A DNA stretch of 64,000 bases from Microbacterium sp. M28 (GTDB lineage Bacteria > Actinomycetota > Actinomycetes > Actinomycetales > Microbacteriaceae). Position numbers and translations under genes: made by a program. Positions 1 to 9,431 of this stretch are shown piece by piece. How positions within the stretch are numbered: the first letter of the stretch is position 1; every line of letters starts with the position of its first letter. The stretch lies in contig NZ_CP107546.1 of the NCBI RefSeq assembly GCF_025836995.1, positions 2,790,001 to 2,854,000 on the forward strand. The letters are read 5' to 3'. The notes below the pieces were generated by a model. The model saw only the letters and a list, made by a program, of their open reading frames with translations, did no database searches and was not told the DNA's origin.

Positions 1-657
1 GGCACGCTCGACCGTCGACTGCACCAGTGCCGACAGGTACCCGCCGGGGTTCTCCACGCCGATGCCCCGCAGCAGTCCGGTGGCCTGGACGATGATCGAT
101 CGGGAGAACTCGGATGCCGTGGCGATCGCCTCGGCGTACGCCGGTCGGTCCTCCTCGGCGATCACGACCGGCTCGCACCCCAGCTCGACGGCGAGTGCCT
201 GAGCGATCGGCAGCACCGGCGCTGGGGCCGTCACCGCGGCGAACGCGGCCTGGAGCTGACGCAGATCGATCGTCGTTCCGGTGAACGCGATCGCCGGATG
301 GACCGCCAGGGGGATGGCTCCCGAACGCTGCGCCGGCTCGAGGACACCGATGCCGTAGGCGGGATCCGTGTGCAGCACGAGCTGTCCCGGCTGCCATGCG
401 CCCAGGCGCCCGAGACCCGCGACGATCGCCGGCAGCTCGTCGTGCGGCACCGCCAGCACCACGAGCTCGCTGCGGCGCAGCACCTCCGGCGCATCGAGCA
501 CGGGGACGTCCGGCAGCACGGCGGATGCGCGCTCCTCGTCCGAGGACGCCGTGATGCCGACGATCGCATGACCCGCTCCGGCGAGCGCCGCGCCGATCAC
601 GGGCCCGACACGACCGGCGCCGACGATGCCGACGCCGAGGCGGCCCTCACGGTTCAC
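1..657 (-). CDS. Rossmann-like DUF2520 protein, 3' end cut by window
   Basis: Reading in from the GTG at 657 gives an NAD(P)-binding Rossmann start with a GAGRVG glycine motif near residue 12, followed by a DUF2520-type helical part (HTDPAYGIG, later HPAIAFTGT). The frame is open to the window edge, so the C-terminus is missing. The start overlaps the end of the PH-domain gene by 11 bases, so the two are probably co-translated. In actinobacteria this family usually sits just before panC (pantothenate synthesis), and it ends the folate/PH operon here. The exact reaction is not known; an NADP-dependent oxidoreductase role is an inference from the fold. Confidence 0.8.
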   Translation of the reverse strand, partial: MNREGRLGVGIVGAGRVGPVIGAALAGAGHAIVGITASSDEERASAVLPDVPVLDAPEVLRRSELVVLAVPHDELPAIVAGLGRLGAWQPGQLVLHTDPAYGIGVLEPAQRSGAIPLAVHPAIAFTGTTIDLRQLQAAFAAVTAPAPVLPIAQALAVELGCEPVVIAEEDRPAYAEAIATASEFSRSIIVQATGLLRGIGVENPGGYLSALVQSTVERA

Positions 658-2512
658 GCCGAGGCTCCTCGGGCGAGACCGGCGGTGCTACGGGGGGCGG
701 AGGCGGCGGAGCCGGGAAGGCGACCGGTTGCGCGGGCGGCGGTACAGCCCCGGCCGCGGGCGGCGCAGGCGGGAAGGCACCAGCGTCCGCCGGGAACGCC
801 GGTGCGGACCATGCGCCCTGCACGGCGTCCGACTGCTCCGCCCAGCGGTGGCCGCGGTCACGGCCGACGGATTTCGACGTGCGCCTGGCCATGTCATCGA
901 ACACGGTCATGAGCTCGGCGCTGTCGATTCCGACGATCTCGCCGAGGATCGGCCCGGTGACGCTGTGCGCCTTCATCCATGCCACGCGCTGCGCCCGGTC
1001 GATGGGGCCCTGCGAGACCGATGCGCCCTGCATGCGGGCCAGCGGGAAGAGCGCGAGCTTGCGCCACATCACACCACGGCGCAGGATCAGAGCGAAGTCG
1101 GTGAGCGCGAGACCGTGCCGCTTCCACGACACCGGGCGCCGCCACCAGGCGCGAGGCTGCATCCGCACATACGGGTCGTCCTGCGCAGGGCCGAGGATGC
1201 CGTGCTGCCACACCAGGGGGACGTCGTCCGCCGGCAGGTCGGGCAGTATGAGCCCGAGCACCCGCTCGACATCCGCACGCTTGCCGACGGGAAGCACGAT
1301 GCTGAACTGCTGCGCGCTGCCGGACTGCTGCTGTGCGGCGCTCTTGCCGCTCATGCGGTTGATCTTGATCGTCCACCAGCCGAACGGACGCCACAGCAGC
1401 GACTGCGTGACCTCCACGGCGAAGATGCGCCCCGGTGGGATCGTCTCGGTCACCGTCGTGAAGAGGCCGTACGTGATGCGCACGCCATCGGGAGTCGGCG
1501 CGATCGAGTAGCGCAGCGACTTCGAGATCTGGGCCCACGTGATCGCCACCGTGGCGATCACCAGAGGGATTCCCGTTCCGAGGCTGATCCCGAGGATCGC
1601 GAACCCGGCGCCCTCCCCCTCGTCGGCGAGCATCACCGGGACGACGAACGCCATCATCACGGCGAACAGCACACCGAAGAAGACGAGCCACAGCAAGCCG
1701 GAGAGCAGCTGGGATCCGACCAGGCGGCCGGTCGGGATCTTCACCACGCTCTCCGGTGCGACATCGGCCAGGTCGACGCCGTCGATCAGGTCGTTGATGC
1801 CATGGCTCACCGTCCCGGCCACCTGCTGACGCCGACTCGCCGCGGGCGCCGGCTGTCCGGTGCGCGCTGCCTCCCGCGCGGCCCTGGCGCCGGATGCGAG
1901 GCGCAGGATGTCGGCACGCACGGCCTCGGCCTTGGGCGTCGACAGGTATTCGAGCGGGACGTTGGCGTCCGTGCCGGCTCCGACCACCTCGAGCTTCGCC
2001 ATGCCGATGAGTCGAGCGGGGAACGGCCTCGTCAGATTCACGCCCTGCACACGGTCCAGCGGCGCGCGGCGGTGCGAGCGGAACACAATGCCCTTGCGCA
2101 CTTCGACGTGATCGTCGGTGATGCGGAACTCCTGGAACCGCCAGACCAGCCAGAACGCCGCGACCAGGACCAGGACGAGACCGAGCGTGACGAGGAGGGC
2201 GACCAGGATCAGGTTGTTGGTGAGGATCCAGTCGATCGGATCGGCCTGGGCGTAGTCCACCGCGTCGTCTTCGAGTTCGCCCGGCGGTGCGACGAGGTTG
2301 ACGAGCCAGTAGATGAATCGGTCTCGGAAGTTGCTGATGACGATGCCGGCGACGATGATGAGCACCAGCCCGCCCTTGAACAGCGGGGTCAGCGGGTGCA
2401 GGCGGTGCCATTCGCCGTCGGCGAGGGTGTCGTCGCCGAGCGTCTGAGGCGCCGCCGGAGACGGCTCGGGGATGCCGGGCTGGCCGGGCTGGCCGAAGGT
2501 CGGAACGCTCAC
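647..2512 (-). CDS. large multi-domain bacterial-PH (bPH_2) membrane protein
   Basis: 621 residues from GTG 2512, whose start overlaps the previous stop as GTGA. The protein has paired hydrophobic segments near residues 55-80 and 105-130, then a YdbT-like PH (DUF304/PF03703) repeat with the typical FRSHRRAPLDRVQGVNLTRP stretch. Further membrane pairs and PH repeats follow (for example near GLFTTVTETIPPGRI), then a Pro/Ala-rich tail. It is paired with a small PH protein just upstream, the usual actinobacterial arrangement at the end of the folate operon. The function is unknown; Bacillus YdbS/YdbT relatives are linked to envelope-stress tolerance. The family call is firm. Confidence 0.85.
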   Translation of the reverse strand: MSVPTFGQPGQPGIPEPSPAAPQTLGDDTLADGEWHRLHPLTPLFKGGLVLIIVAGIVISNFRDRFIYWLVNLVAPPGELEDDAVDYAQADPIDWILTNNLILVALLVTLGLVLVLVAAFWLVWRFQEFRITDDHVEVRKGIVFRSHRRAPLDRVQGVNLTRPFPARLIGMAKLEVVGAGTDANVPLEYLSTPKAEAVRADILRLASGARAAREAARTGQPAPAASRRQQVAGTVSHGINDLIDGVDLADVAPESVVKIPTGRLVGSQLLSGLLWLVFFGVLFAVMMAFVVPVMLADEGEGAGFAILGISLGTGIPLVIATVAITWAQISKSLRYSIAPTPDGVRITYGLFTTVTETIPPGRIFAVEVTQSLLWRPFGWWTIKINRMSGKSAAQQQSGSAQQFSIVLPVGKRADVERVLGLILPDLPADDVPLVWQHGILGPAQDDPYVRMQPRAWWRRPVSWKRHGLALTDFALILRRGVMWRKLALFPLARMQGASVSQGPIDRAQRVAWMKAHSVTGPILGEIVGIDSAELMTVFDDMARRTSKSVGRDRGHRWAEQSDAVQGAWSAPAFPADAGAFPPAPPAAGAVPPPAQPVAFPAPPPPPPVAPPVSPEEPRREP

Positions 2513-3105
2513 AGGCCGGTCCGGCGGGTCTCGGCGACCTCGATCAGCGTGTCGCGCAGCGCTTCCGCCGCCGCCTGGCTGAGTCCCGGGATCTGCACGC
2601 CGGTGGTCGCCGCCGCCGTCACCATCTTCAGCTGTGACACCCCGAAGGCGCGATCGAGCGGACCGTGCGTGATGTCGACGAGCTGCATGCGCCCGTAAGG
2701 TACGGCGATCATCCGCTGCCACAGGATGCCCTTCCGGAAGACGATGTCGTCCGTGCGCAACATGTAGCCGATCGCCTTGGCCTGACGCGGCAGCACGATC
2801 ATCGTGATGAGCGTGATCACGACGATCACCCCGGCGGGGATCCACGCCCACGTCTGGTGCAGCACGAGGCTCAGGACGAGGGCGGCGATCACCACGACGG
2901 CGATGAAGATCGCGTTCTGCACGAACTGCGAGGTCACGTAGCGCGGCGAGATCTGGTGCCACTGCCCGTCCAGGGCGAGGCGGCCCGCGCCGCGCGGCTC
3001 GCGGATGCCGACGTACGTGCCCGCATCCAGCACGGGGCTCTGCGTCGGGCCGGCGTCAGTGCGCGGCGTCGGCACCTGGGGAGGGTTCGTCTGGCTGTCG
3101 GTCAT
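2509..3105 (-). CDS. small bacterial-PH (PF03703) membrane protein
   Basis: 198 residues. I chose ATG 3105 because AGGAT lies just upstream and the ORF before it is not protein-like. A proline-rich N-terminus is followed by two hydrophobic segments (about residues 60-105) and one PH-like domain with FRKGILWQRMIAVPYGRMQ, the hallmark of the DUF304/YdbS family. It overlaps the next gene by 4 bases, and its 5' end lies inside the last 50 bases of the DUF3180 gene, so the three are tightly coupled. It probably acts in the membrane together with the larger partner; its biochemical role is not known. Confidence 0.85.
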   Translation of the reverse strand: MTDSQTNPPQVPTPRTDAGPTQSPVLDAGTYVGIREPRGAGRLALDGQWHQISPRYVTSQFVQNAIFIAVVVIAALVLSLVLHQTWAWIPAGVIVVITLITMIVLPRQAKAIGYMLRTDDIVFRKGILWQRMIAVPYGRMQLVDITHGPLDRAFGVSQLKMVTAAATTGVQIPGLSQAAAEALRDTLIEVAETRRTGL

Positions 3106-3544
3106 CAGGATCCTTCGGCAGGGTGCAGAACTGTTCGGCCACGAGTGCGGCCACCACGAGGACGACGGCACTCGCCACGAGGGCGACCATCGACACCATC
3201 GACCCTACCGGCGGCCCGACGGGACGGGACAGCAGGAACAGCAGGATGCCCGCGCCGAAGCCCGCCAGCAGCGCGCCCAGCAGGCTCGACGCCCGCGCCA
3301 GCGTCGCCGCGCGGAGGGCACGGAACGGATCGATCCGCTTGCCCGACCCGCCGCGGACGCTGCGGCGCACCGGCCAGGCCAGGCCGAGACACACCGCGGC
3401 GAGCAGGAGCAGGAGCACCGGAAGCCAGGACGACGGCGTGAAGGTCGCGCGCCCGGTGACCGTCAGCAGGTGGTCGAGCCCGAAGCCTCCCGCCGCGCCC
3501 GCGAGGGCGAGCACGATCAGCACGAGGGCGGATGTGCGTTTCAT
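3056..3544 (-). CDS. DUF3180 membrane protein
   Basis: 162 residues with four hydrophobic stretches: two in the first 65 residues, and two around 85-140 after a basic loop containing GGSGKRIDPFRALRAATLARAS. The length and the position directly after folK match the actinobacterial DUF3180 family. The ATG at 3544 overlaps the folK stop by 4 bases. The 3' end overlaps the start of the small PH gene by 50 bases in another frame, which is unusually long for this operon. The function is unknown. Confidence 0.8.
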   Translation of the reverse strand: MKRTSALVLIVLALAGAAGGFGLDHLLTVTGRATFTPSSWLPVLLLLLAAVCLGLAWPVRRSVRGGSGKRIDPFRALRAATLARASSLLGALLAGFGAGILLFLLSRPVGPPVGSMVSMVALVASAVVLVVAALVAEQFCTLPKDPDDRQPDEPSPGADAAH

Positions 3545-4104
3545 CGATCACGCTCGCCCTGCTCGTCGTGCTCGCCCGCGGCATCCGCCCGCAGGCGGGC
3601 CGCGAGATCGGCCGCTCGCCCGCGTCCTGGGATCTCCGCGTCCGGATCGAGATCCAGCCAGGGCTCCAGGACGAACAGCCGTTCGGCCGCACGGGGGTGC
3701 GGCAGCAGCAGATGCTCGGCATCCGAGGTGACGTCGCCGTACACGATGAGATCGAGGTCGAGGGTGCGGTCGCCCCAGCGCTCGCGCCGCTCGCGGCCGT
3801 GCTCCTCCTCGATGGCGTGCAGCATCCCGAGCAGCACCTGCGGCGCCAGCCGCGTCGTGACCAGCGCAACGGCGTTCACGTAGGTCGGCGCTTCGGGATC
3901 GGGGCCGTCCGGCCGGACGGCGACCGTCTCGTGCAGCGGTGACAGCCGCACGTCATCGACCAGCGGCAGCCGTGCGATGCGTGCGGCCGCGCGCTCGACG
4001 GTCTCGCGACGCTCGCCGAGGTTCGCCCCGAGGGCGACGACGGCGACGGCCGCGTCGCGTCCCGGCCTCGGATCGATCGGCGGCAGCGGTGGCATCCGGA
4101 CCAT
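3541..4104 (-). CDS. folK: 2-amino-4-hydroxy-6-hydroxymethyldihydropteridine pyrophosphokinase
   Basis: 187 residues. HPPK transfers pyrophosphate from ATP to 6-hydroxymethyl-dihydropterin in folate synthesis in the cytosol. Visible signatures are the N-terminal ALGANLGERR and the HPPK signature region RWGDRTLDLDLIVYGD, whose Asp pair binds Mg2+, followed by LLLPHPRAAERLFVLEPW. It lies between folB (1-base stop/start overlap) and the DUF3180 gene. The C-terminal tail after the family fold is Asp/Arg-rich and probably disordered. ATG 4095 is a possible alternative start. Confidence 0.95.
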   Translation of the reverse strand: MVRMPPLPPIDPRPGRDAAVAVVALGANLGERRETVERAAARIARLPLVDDVRLSPLHETVAVRPDGPDPEAPTYVNAVALVTTRLAPQVLLGMLHAIEEEHGRERRERWGDRTLDLDLIVYGDVTSDAEHLLLPHPRAAERLFVLEPWLDLDPDAEIPGRGRAADLAARLRADAAGEHDEQGERDR

Positions 4105-4481
4105 CAGCGCGCGTCCTGTCTGTCGCGGCGGACGGTCACCGAGACGTCAGTGAAAGCGTGCGCGATCGGCGCGTGCGGCTTGTGGACCGTGACCTCGACG
4201 GCGCGCACCCGCTCGTCGCGGAGCGCGACCTCCGCGATCCGTTCGGCGAGTGTCTCGATGAGGTTCACCGGCTCGCCCGTCAGGATCTCGACGACCTGGT
4301 CGGCGAGCTCGCCGTAGTGCACGGTGTCACGGACGTCATCGGATGCCGCGGCCTCCGCGAGGCTCAGGCGGAGGCGAAGATCGACCGTGAACTCCTGGCC
4401 GTTCTCGCGTTCGTGCGCGTAGACGCCGTGTCGTCCGAACGCCGTGAGTCCGGTCAGCATGATCTCGTCTTCGGTGTGCAT
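4104..4481 (-). CDS. folB: dihydroneopterin aldolase
   Basis: 125 residues from ATG 4481; the ORF continues upstream, but that part is a shadow of folP. FolB converts dihydroneopterin to 6-hydroxymethyl-dihydropterin and glycolaldehyde. Family hallmarks are the N-terminal GLTAFGRHGVYAHERENGQ, the central HYGELADQV with NLIETLAERIA, and the C-terminal VTVHKPHAPI with the lysine expected for catalysis. It lies 2 bases after folP. The length is typical, and the folE-folP-folB-folK order is the standard actinobacterial one. Confidence 0.95.
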   Translation of the reverse strand: MHTEDEIMLTGLTAFGRHGVYAHERENGQEFTVDLRLRLSLAEAAASDDVRDTVHYGELADQVVEILTGEPVNLIETLAERIAEVALRDERVRAVEVTVHKPHAPIAHAFTDVSVTVRRDRQDAR

Positions 4482-4483
4482 GC

Positions 4484-5287
4484 TCAGCTCTCCCAGGCAC
4501 GGGCGACGGCGATGGCGTCGCGGGTGGCGACGACGTCGTGGACGCGCACGGCCCATGCTCCGGCGCGCACGGCCAGTGCACTCGTGACGGCGGTCGCGAG
4601 GTCGCGGCGCTCCAGCGAGATGTCATCGCCCTCACTTGCTCGCAGCGTCTCAGCGAGGAAGCGCTTGCGCGACGTGCCGATCAGAACGCGATGGCCGAGC
4701 GCGGTGATCTCGTCCAGGCCGCGGAGGACGTCCCAGTTCGCCTGGCCCGCCTTCGCGAATCCGATGCCGGGGTCGAGGATGAGGCGGGACGGGGCGATGC
4801 CAGCGGCTGCGGCTCTGCCGACGCCGTCGCGCAACTCACCCGCGACTTCGCGAGCCGCGCGACGGTACGACGCGTTCGCGTACATGTCGGAGGACGGGCC
4901 GCGCCAGTGGCCGAGCGCGTAGTCGGCGTCCGTGCCGGCGACGGCCGAGAGCATGCGCTCGTCGGCGAGACCGCCCGAGACGTCGTTGACGATCCGCGCG
5001 CCGGCCGACACGGCCGCCACGGCCGTCGACGCGTTGAGGGTGTCGACGCTGACCGTCGCACCTTCGGCGGCGAGCGCCGCGATGACCGGGAGCACGCGTT
5101 CCTGCTCGATCGACGGGTCGACGCGCTCCGCGCCGGGGCGGGTGGATTCGCCGCCGACGTCCAGCACGTCGGCGCCGTCGCGCCGGAGCTGCATACCGTG
5201 CTCGATCGCGCGCGCGGTGTCGAGGAAGCGCCCGCCGTCGCTGAACGAGTCGGGTGTGACGTTGACGATTCCCCAGATCGTGGTCAC
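4484..5287 (-). CDS. folP: dihydropteroate synthase
   Basis: 267 residues. DHPS condenses p-aminobenzoate with the pterin pyrophosphate and is the sulfonamide target. Visible are the first signature GIVNVTPDSFSDGGRF, the second GGESTRPGAERV, the substrate loop with DPGIGFAK, and the GTSRKRF motif followed by a C-terminal VRVHDV. The third segment reads ALGHWRGPSSDMY, where many bacteria have MHMRG; the HWR form is normal for actinobacterial FolP1. The start overlaps the folE stop by 4 bases. No inactivating change is visible. Confidence 0.95.
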   Translation of the reverse strand: MTTIWGIVNVTPDSFSDGGRFLDTARAIEHGMQLRRDGADVLDVGGESTRPGAERVDPSIEQERVLPVIAALAAEGATVSVDTLNASTAVAAVSAGARIVNDVSGGLADERMLSAVAGTDADYALGHWRGPSSDMYANASYRRAAREVAGELRDGVGRAAAAGIAPSRLILDPGIGFAKAGQANWDVLRGLDEITALGHRVLIGTSRKRFLAETLRASEGDDISLERRDLATAVTSALAVRAGAWAVRVHDVVATRDAIAVARAWES

Positions 5288-5892
5288 GGCAGCTCGGCTC
5301 CGTGACCGGAGGACGCCGCGATCAACGCGATGATCTCGGCGCGGGCGATCGGGTCGGCATACGCGCCCCGAGCCGCGACCGTGAGAGTGGATGCCTCGGG
5401 CTGACGGCCGCCGCGCATCGTGACGCAGCCGTGCACGGCATCCAGAACGACCAGGACGCCCCGCGTGTCGAGGTGGGCGTCGATCGTGTCGGCGATCTGC
5501 TCGCCGAGTCGCTCCTGCACCTGCGGGCGGGTCGCCAGCGTCTCGACGACCTTCACGAGAGCGCCGAGTCCGACGACCTGCTCACCCGGCAGATACGCGA
5601 GGTGGGCACGGCCGGCGAAGGGCAGCAGGTGGTGCTCGCAGACCGAGCGGAACCGGATGTCGCGCAGCACGACCGCACCGCTCGGCAGGGTCTCCGGGGC
5701 AGGGCCGCGCGAGACGCTGATGGTGTGGGCGAGCGGAGCCGCCGGGTCTTCGCCCACGCCGGCGAAGAATTCGGCGTACAGATCGGCCACCCGCTGCGGG
5801 GTCTGCTTGAGCCCGGGACGCTCGGGGTCCTCGCCGATCGCCTCGAGCAGCTCACGCGTGAGCGCTGCGACCCGCTGGATGTCGACGGTCAC
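5284..5892 (-). CDS. folE: GTP cyclohydrolase I
   Basis: 202 residues. The enzyme converts GTP to 7,8-dihydroneopterin triphosphate, the first step of folate synthesis. The zinc-binding CEHHLLPF and VHGCVTMRG motifs are both intact, as is the GLKQTPQRVA region near the N-terminus. The protein is about the usual length. It follows ftsH by only 2 bases and overlaps folP by 4, so the folate genes are probably transcribed with ftsH. Confidence 0.96.
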   Translation of the reverse strand: MTVDIQRVAALTRELLEAIGEDPERPGLKQTPQRVADLYAEFFAGVGEDPAAPLAHTISVSRGPAPETLPSGAVVLRDIRFRSVCEHHLLPFAGRAHLAYLPGEQVVGLGALVKVVETLATRPQVQERLGEQIADTIDAHLDTRGVLVVLDAVHGCVTMRGGRQPEASTLTVAARGAYADPIARAEIIALIAASSGHGAELP

Positions 5893-5894
5893 GA

Positions 5895-7910
5895 TCAGGC
5901 GGTCGCCGGACGCGTGTGCCCGGACCCTGGAGCGGACTCGGCCGTCCCCCTGGTCGCCGCGGCATCCGCCGGAGCCGCTTCGGATGCCGCAGCATCCGCC
6001 GGCACGACCCGCTTCGGGACCTCGATCGGGGGCCGGGTGGACACCGGACGGTCTTCGCTCGACAGCCAGAGCGGACGCTCGGGCAGCTTGCGCACGTCGT
6101 GGAAGATCTCGGCGATCTGGTTGTGATCGAGCGTCTCCTCCTCGAGCAGGGCCAGCGCGAGCCGATCGAGCACGTCGCGGTTGTCGCTGATGACCTGGTA
6201 GGCCTCGTTGTGCGCCTGCTCGATCAGCGCGCGCACCTGGACGTCGACGCGCTCCGCGACGGTCTCGGAGTACTCGCGGCCTCGTCCCATGTCACGTCCG
6301 GCGAACGGCTCTCCGCCCTCGGAGCCCAGCTTGACCGGGCCGAGCGCGGTCGTCATGCCGTACTCGATGACCATCTTCCGGGCGATGCTGGTCGCCTTCT
6401 CGATGTCGTTGGATGCGCCGGTGGTCGGATCGTGGAAGACGATCTCCTCGGCGACGCGCCCGCCCATCGCGTAGGTGAGCTGGTCCTGCAGTTCGTTGCG
6501 GGTCACGGAGTACTTGTCGTCCAGCGGCAGCACCATCGTGTAGCCCAGCGCCCTGCCGCGGGGCAGGATCGTGATCTTCGTGACCGGGTCGGTGTAGTTC
6601 ATCGCCGCGGCCGCGAGCGCGTGGCCGCCCTCGTGGTAGGCGGTGATCAGGCGTTCGCGGTCCTTCATGACGCGAGTGCGGCGCTGCGGACCGGCGATCA
6701 CGCGGTCGATGGCCTCGTCCAGCGCACGGTTGTCCACGAGCTGCGCGTTCGAGCGCGCCGTGAGCAGTGCCGCCTCGTTGAGGACGTTCGCGAGGTCGGC
6801 ACCCGTGAAGCCGGGGGTCTTGCGCGCGACGACCTCGAGGTCGACGGACTTCGACAGCGGCTTGCCCTTCGCGTGCACCTCGAGGATGTGCAGACGGCCC
6901 TTGAGATCGGGCGCGTCGACGCCGATCTGCCGGTCGAAGCGACCCGGGCGCAGCAGCGCGGGGTCGAGGATGTCCGGACGGTTGGTCGCGGCGATCACGA
7001 TGACGTTGGCGTTCGGGTCGAAGCCGTCCATCTCGACGAGCATCTGGTTCAGCGTCTGCTCGCGCTCGTCGTTGCCGCCGCCCATGCCGGCGCCGCGGTG
7101 GCGACCGACGGCGTCGATCTCATCGATGAAGATGATGGCCGGCGCATTCTCCTTGGCCTGGTTGAACAGGTCGCGCACGCGCGAAGCGCCGACACCGACG
7201 AACATCTCGACGAAGTCGGAGCCGGAGATCGAGTAGAACGGTGCGCCCGCCTCGCCGGCGACGGCGCGTGCGAGCAGGGTCTTGCCGGTTCCTGGAGGGC
7301 CGTACAGCAGCACGCCCTTCGGGATACGGGCGCCGATGGCCTGGAATTTCGCAGGGTCCTGCAGGAACTCCTTGATCTCCTGGAGCTCCTCGATGGCCTC
7401 GTCGGCGCCGGCGACGTCGGCGAAGGTGACGGTCGGAGTCTCCTTGTTGACGAGCTTGGCCTTGGACTTGCCGAACTGCATGACCTTGCCGCCGCCGCCC
7501 TGCATCGAGCTCAGCAGCCACCAGAACAGCAGGCCGAGCAGGACGAGCGGAATCAGCAGCGACAGGAAGCTGTCGAACCAGGTGGCGCGCGGAACGACGT
7601 CGGTGAACCCGTCCTTGGGGTCGGCCGCGTCGATCGCCTCGACGATCTGATCCGCGCGGGCGTCGACGTAGTAGAACTGCACGTCCTTCGCACCCTCGAA
7701 CTCCTTCGAGAGGGTCATGTCGACGCGCTGATCGCCGTCGGTGTTGGTGACCTCGGTGACGGTGTCGCCGGCGAGCAGCTCGAGTCCCTGCTGCACCGTG
7801 ATCTGCTTCGGCGCTCCGAGGTTCGAGATCAGCAGGAATCCGCCGAACAGGAGCACACCGATCAGCGCCACGTAGATCAGGGGATTCCGGGTGATCTTCT
7901 TCACATCCAT
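5895..7910 (-). CDS. ftsH: ATP-dependent zinc metalloprotease FtsH
   Basis: 671 residues. This is a membrane-bound AAA+ protease that degrades misfolded membrane proteins and regulators. Two transmembrane segments (about 10-29 and 116-136) flank an extracytoplasmic domain. The AAA module has Walker A GPPGTGKT at 204-211, Walker [10 protein letters not shown] and the SRH region [17 protein letters not shown]. The zinc site is HEGGH at 426-430. The C-terminal 70 or so residues are Ala/Pro-rich and probably disordered, as in other actinobacterial FtsH. A 78-base gap separates it from the sigma factor gene upstream, which contains no other gene. Confidence 0.97.
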   Translation of the reverse strand: MDVKKITRNPLIYVALIGVLLFGGFLLISNLGAPKQITVQQGLELLAGDTVTEVTNTDGDQRVDMTLSKEFEGAKDVQFYYVDARADQIVEAIDAADPKDGFTDVVPRATWFDSFLSLLIPLVLLGLLFWWLLSSMQGGGGKVMQFGKSKAKLVNKETPTVTFADVAGADEAIEELQEIKEFLQDPAKFQAIGARIPKGVLLYGPPGTGKTLLARAVAGEAGAPFYSISGSDFVEMFVGVGASRVRDLFNQAKENAPAIIFIDEIDAVGRHRGAGMGGGNDEREQTLNQMLVEMDGFDPNANVIVIAATNRPDILDPALLRPGRFDRQIGVDAPDLKGRLHILEVHAKGKPLSKSVDLEVVARKTPGFTGADLANVLNEAALLTARSNAQLVDNRALDEAIDRVIAGPQRRTRVMKDRERLITAYHEGGHALAAAAMNYTDPVTKITILPRGRALGYTMVLPLDDKYSVTRNELQDQLTYAMGGRVAEEIVFHDPTTGASNDIEKATSIARKMVIEYGMTTALGPVKLGSEGGEPFAGRDMGRGREYSETVAERVDVQVRALIEQAHNEAYQVISDNRDVLDRLALALLEEETLDHNQIAEIFHDVRKLPERPLWLSSEDRPVSTRPPIEVPKRVVPADAAASEAAPADAAATRGTAESAPGSGHTRPATA

Positions 7911-7988
7911 GATGGCTTCAGCGTACCGCCCGCCCGCTTGAGGGCCGCTGTGATTCGCCCACGGCGGACAGCCCGCCCCGAGCGCGGT

Positions 7989-8876
7989 TCAGACCGCGCG
8001 CTGCAGCTTGTCGAGGTTGCTCACCTGGAGGATGCCGTCGATGAGGCCGCCCTCGTCGAACTCGAGGACGATGAGATCCGTGCGGCCGGAGTGCCGCAAC
8101 GCGAACGCCGGCTCCCCGTTGACGTCGAGCGTCTCGATCGTGAAGGGGCGCACCGGGTCCACCGCGACGGCCTTTTCCCGCACGCCGACGAAGAACCGGC
8201 GCACCCGATCGGCTCCGAAGATCGGGTTGAGCGCTGCTTTCACACGTCCTCCCCCGTCGCTCCACAGGATCGCGTCATCCGCGAGCAGTGCCAGGAGTGC
8301 CTCGATCTCCCCCGCCGCGAGCGCGCTGACGAGCGCTCTCGCCACGTCGGGCGGTGCCGCACGGCGCGCGGCGCCCTGCGCGGGGAGGCGCAGACGGCGT
8401 TCGGCACGCGAGATCAGTTGGCGCACCGCCACTGGGGTCTTCTCCAGGATCTCGCCGATCTCTCCCGCCGACATCCCGTAGGCGCGGTGCAGCACCACGG
8501 CCGCCCGAGCCTCGGGCGCCAGCTGCTCGGCCAGGTGCAGCAGCCCGAGCGAGAGCATCTCGCGGTCGGCCACGGCATCCTCCGGCAGGCGGGAGGTCGC
8601 GACGGGTTCGGGCAGCCAGTGGCCGAGGTACTCCTCGCGCACGGCGGCGAGCGAGCGGACGCGGTCGATCGCTCGCCGGACGCAGACCGTGGTCAGCCAC
8701 GCCGGCCAGGAGCGCACGCGGCCGGACCCGGTGCGCTCCTCACGGAGCGCTTCGATCGCCACCTCCGAGACGACGCCCTCGGCATGACCCATGTCTCCGC
8801 GCATCCGATACGCGATGCCGATCAGGCGCCCCTGTTCGGCGGCCCACGCCGTGGTGGCGGGGGTGACGGCGCTCAT
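7989..8876 (-). CDS. ECF41-type RNA polymerase sigma factor with SnoaL-like tail
   Basis: 295 residues. Region 2 (about 10-75) and region 4 (about 115-165, GMSAGEIGEILEKTPVAVRQLISRAERRL) are followed by a SnoaL-like C-terminal domain. That domain carries the ECF41 marks: a DGGGR motif and a terminal NLDKL, a variant of the family's NPDKL. In ECF41 the fused domain is known to tune activity in place of a separate anti-sigma factor. The gene lies 25 bases after an AhpD-like gene, the usual ECF41 partner. A TAGCGT -10-like box at 8888-8883 ends 6 bases before the ATG, so a leaderless transcript is also possible. Confidence 0.92.
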   Translation of the reverse strand: MSAVTPATTAWAAEQGRLIGIAYRMRGDMGHAEGVVSEVAIEALREERTGSGRVRSWPAWLTTVCVRRAIDRVRSLAAVREEYLGHWLPEPVATSRLPEDAVADREMLSLGLLHLAEQLAPEARAAVVLHRAYGMSAGEIGEILEKTPVAVRQLISRAERRLRLPAQGAARRAAPPDVARALVSALAAGEIEALLALLADDAILWSDGGGRVKAALNPIFGADRVRRFFVGVREKAVAVDPVRPFTIETLDVNGEPAFALRHSGRTDLIVLEFDEGGLIDGILQVSNLDKLQRAV

Positions 8877-8901
8877 GCCTCCACGCTAGCGGCGGTCGCC
8901 G

Positions 8902-9360
8902 TCACGCGATCGGATGCTTGTCATCGACCGGCGGAGTCATCTCCGTCGCGATGGCGACCCTGTTCCAGACGTTGATGGTGCTGATGGCCAGGACGAGCGC
9001 ACCGAGCTCGCCCTCGTCGAAATGCGCGGCGGCGGCCTCCCAGACCTCGTCGGTCACGCTGTCAGGACCGATCCTGGTGATCGCGTCGGTCAGCGCCAGC
9101 GCGGCCAGCTCGCGCTCCTCGAACAGGCCTTTCGCGTGCTGCCAGGCTCCGACGGCGTGCAGAATCCGCTGCGGGATGCCCTGCTTGGCGCCGTCGGTGG
9201 AATGCATGTCGACGCAGTAACCGCAGCCGTTCAGCAGCGACGCACGCAGCTTGATCAGGTCGTAGAGCCGTGCGTCGACGCTCTTGCGGGCATAGGCCTC
9301 GAGCCCCAGCACGGCGGCGTATCCGAGCTTGTTCGTGCGCGTCATGTCGATCCGGGTCAT
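8902..9360 (-). CDS. carboxymuconolactone decarboxylase/AhpD-like protein, ECF41 partner
   Basis: About 152 residues. The AhpD-type redox motif GCGYC is followed by VDMHS, which usually forms a peroxide- or hydroperoxide-reducing site (CxxC plus His). AAGGA lies 6 bases before ATG 9360 and only 3 before ATG 9363, so I prefer 9360. Members of the carboxymuconolactone decarboxylase, oxidoreductase and epimerase families are the classic targets of ECF41 sigma factors, and the sigma gene follows directly. The upstream region carries a close match to the ECF41 promoter. The true substrate is unknown. Confidence 0.9.
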   Translation of the reverse strand: MTRIDMTRTNKLGYAAVLGLEAYARKSVDARLYDLIKLRASLLNGCGYCVDMHSTDGAKQGIPQRILHAVGAWQHAKGLFEERELAALALTDAITRIGPDSVTDEVWEAAAAHFDEGELGALVLAISTINVWNRVAIATEMTPPVDDKHPIA

Positions 9361-9431
9361 CATGCATCCTTCCGCGGACCGCGAGGATGACGACGGATCT
9401 CGTCGGCAGCTCATCGGCCCTCACTGAAGGT

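Noticed and set aside
626..2698. 690-codon plus-strand frame opposite the PH-domain gene
   Set aside because: Low-complexity Arg/Asp/His sequence with no domain; the minus-strand frame carries the bPH_2 repeats and membrane segments.
5916..8975. 1019-codon open frame on the plus strand opposite ftsH
   Set aside because: It is the antisense shadow of ftsH and the sigma factor gene in high-GC DNA; its composition (many Arg, His, Asp repeats) is not protein-like and the minus-strand genes have clear motifs.
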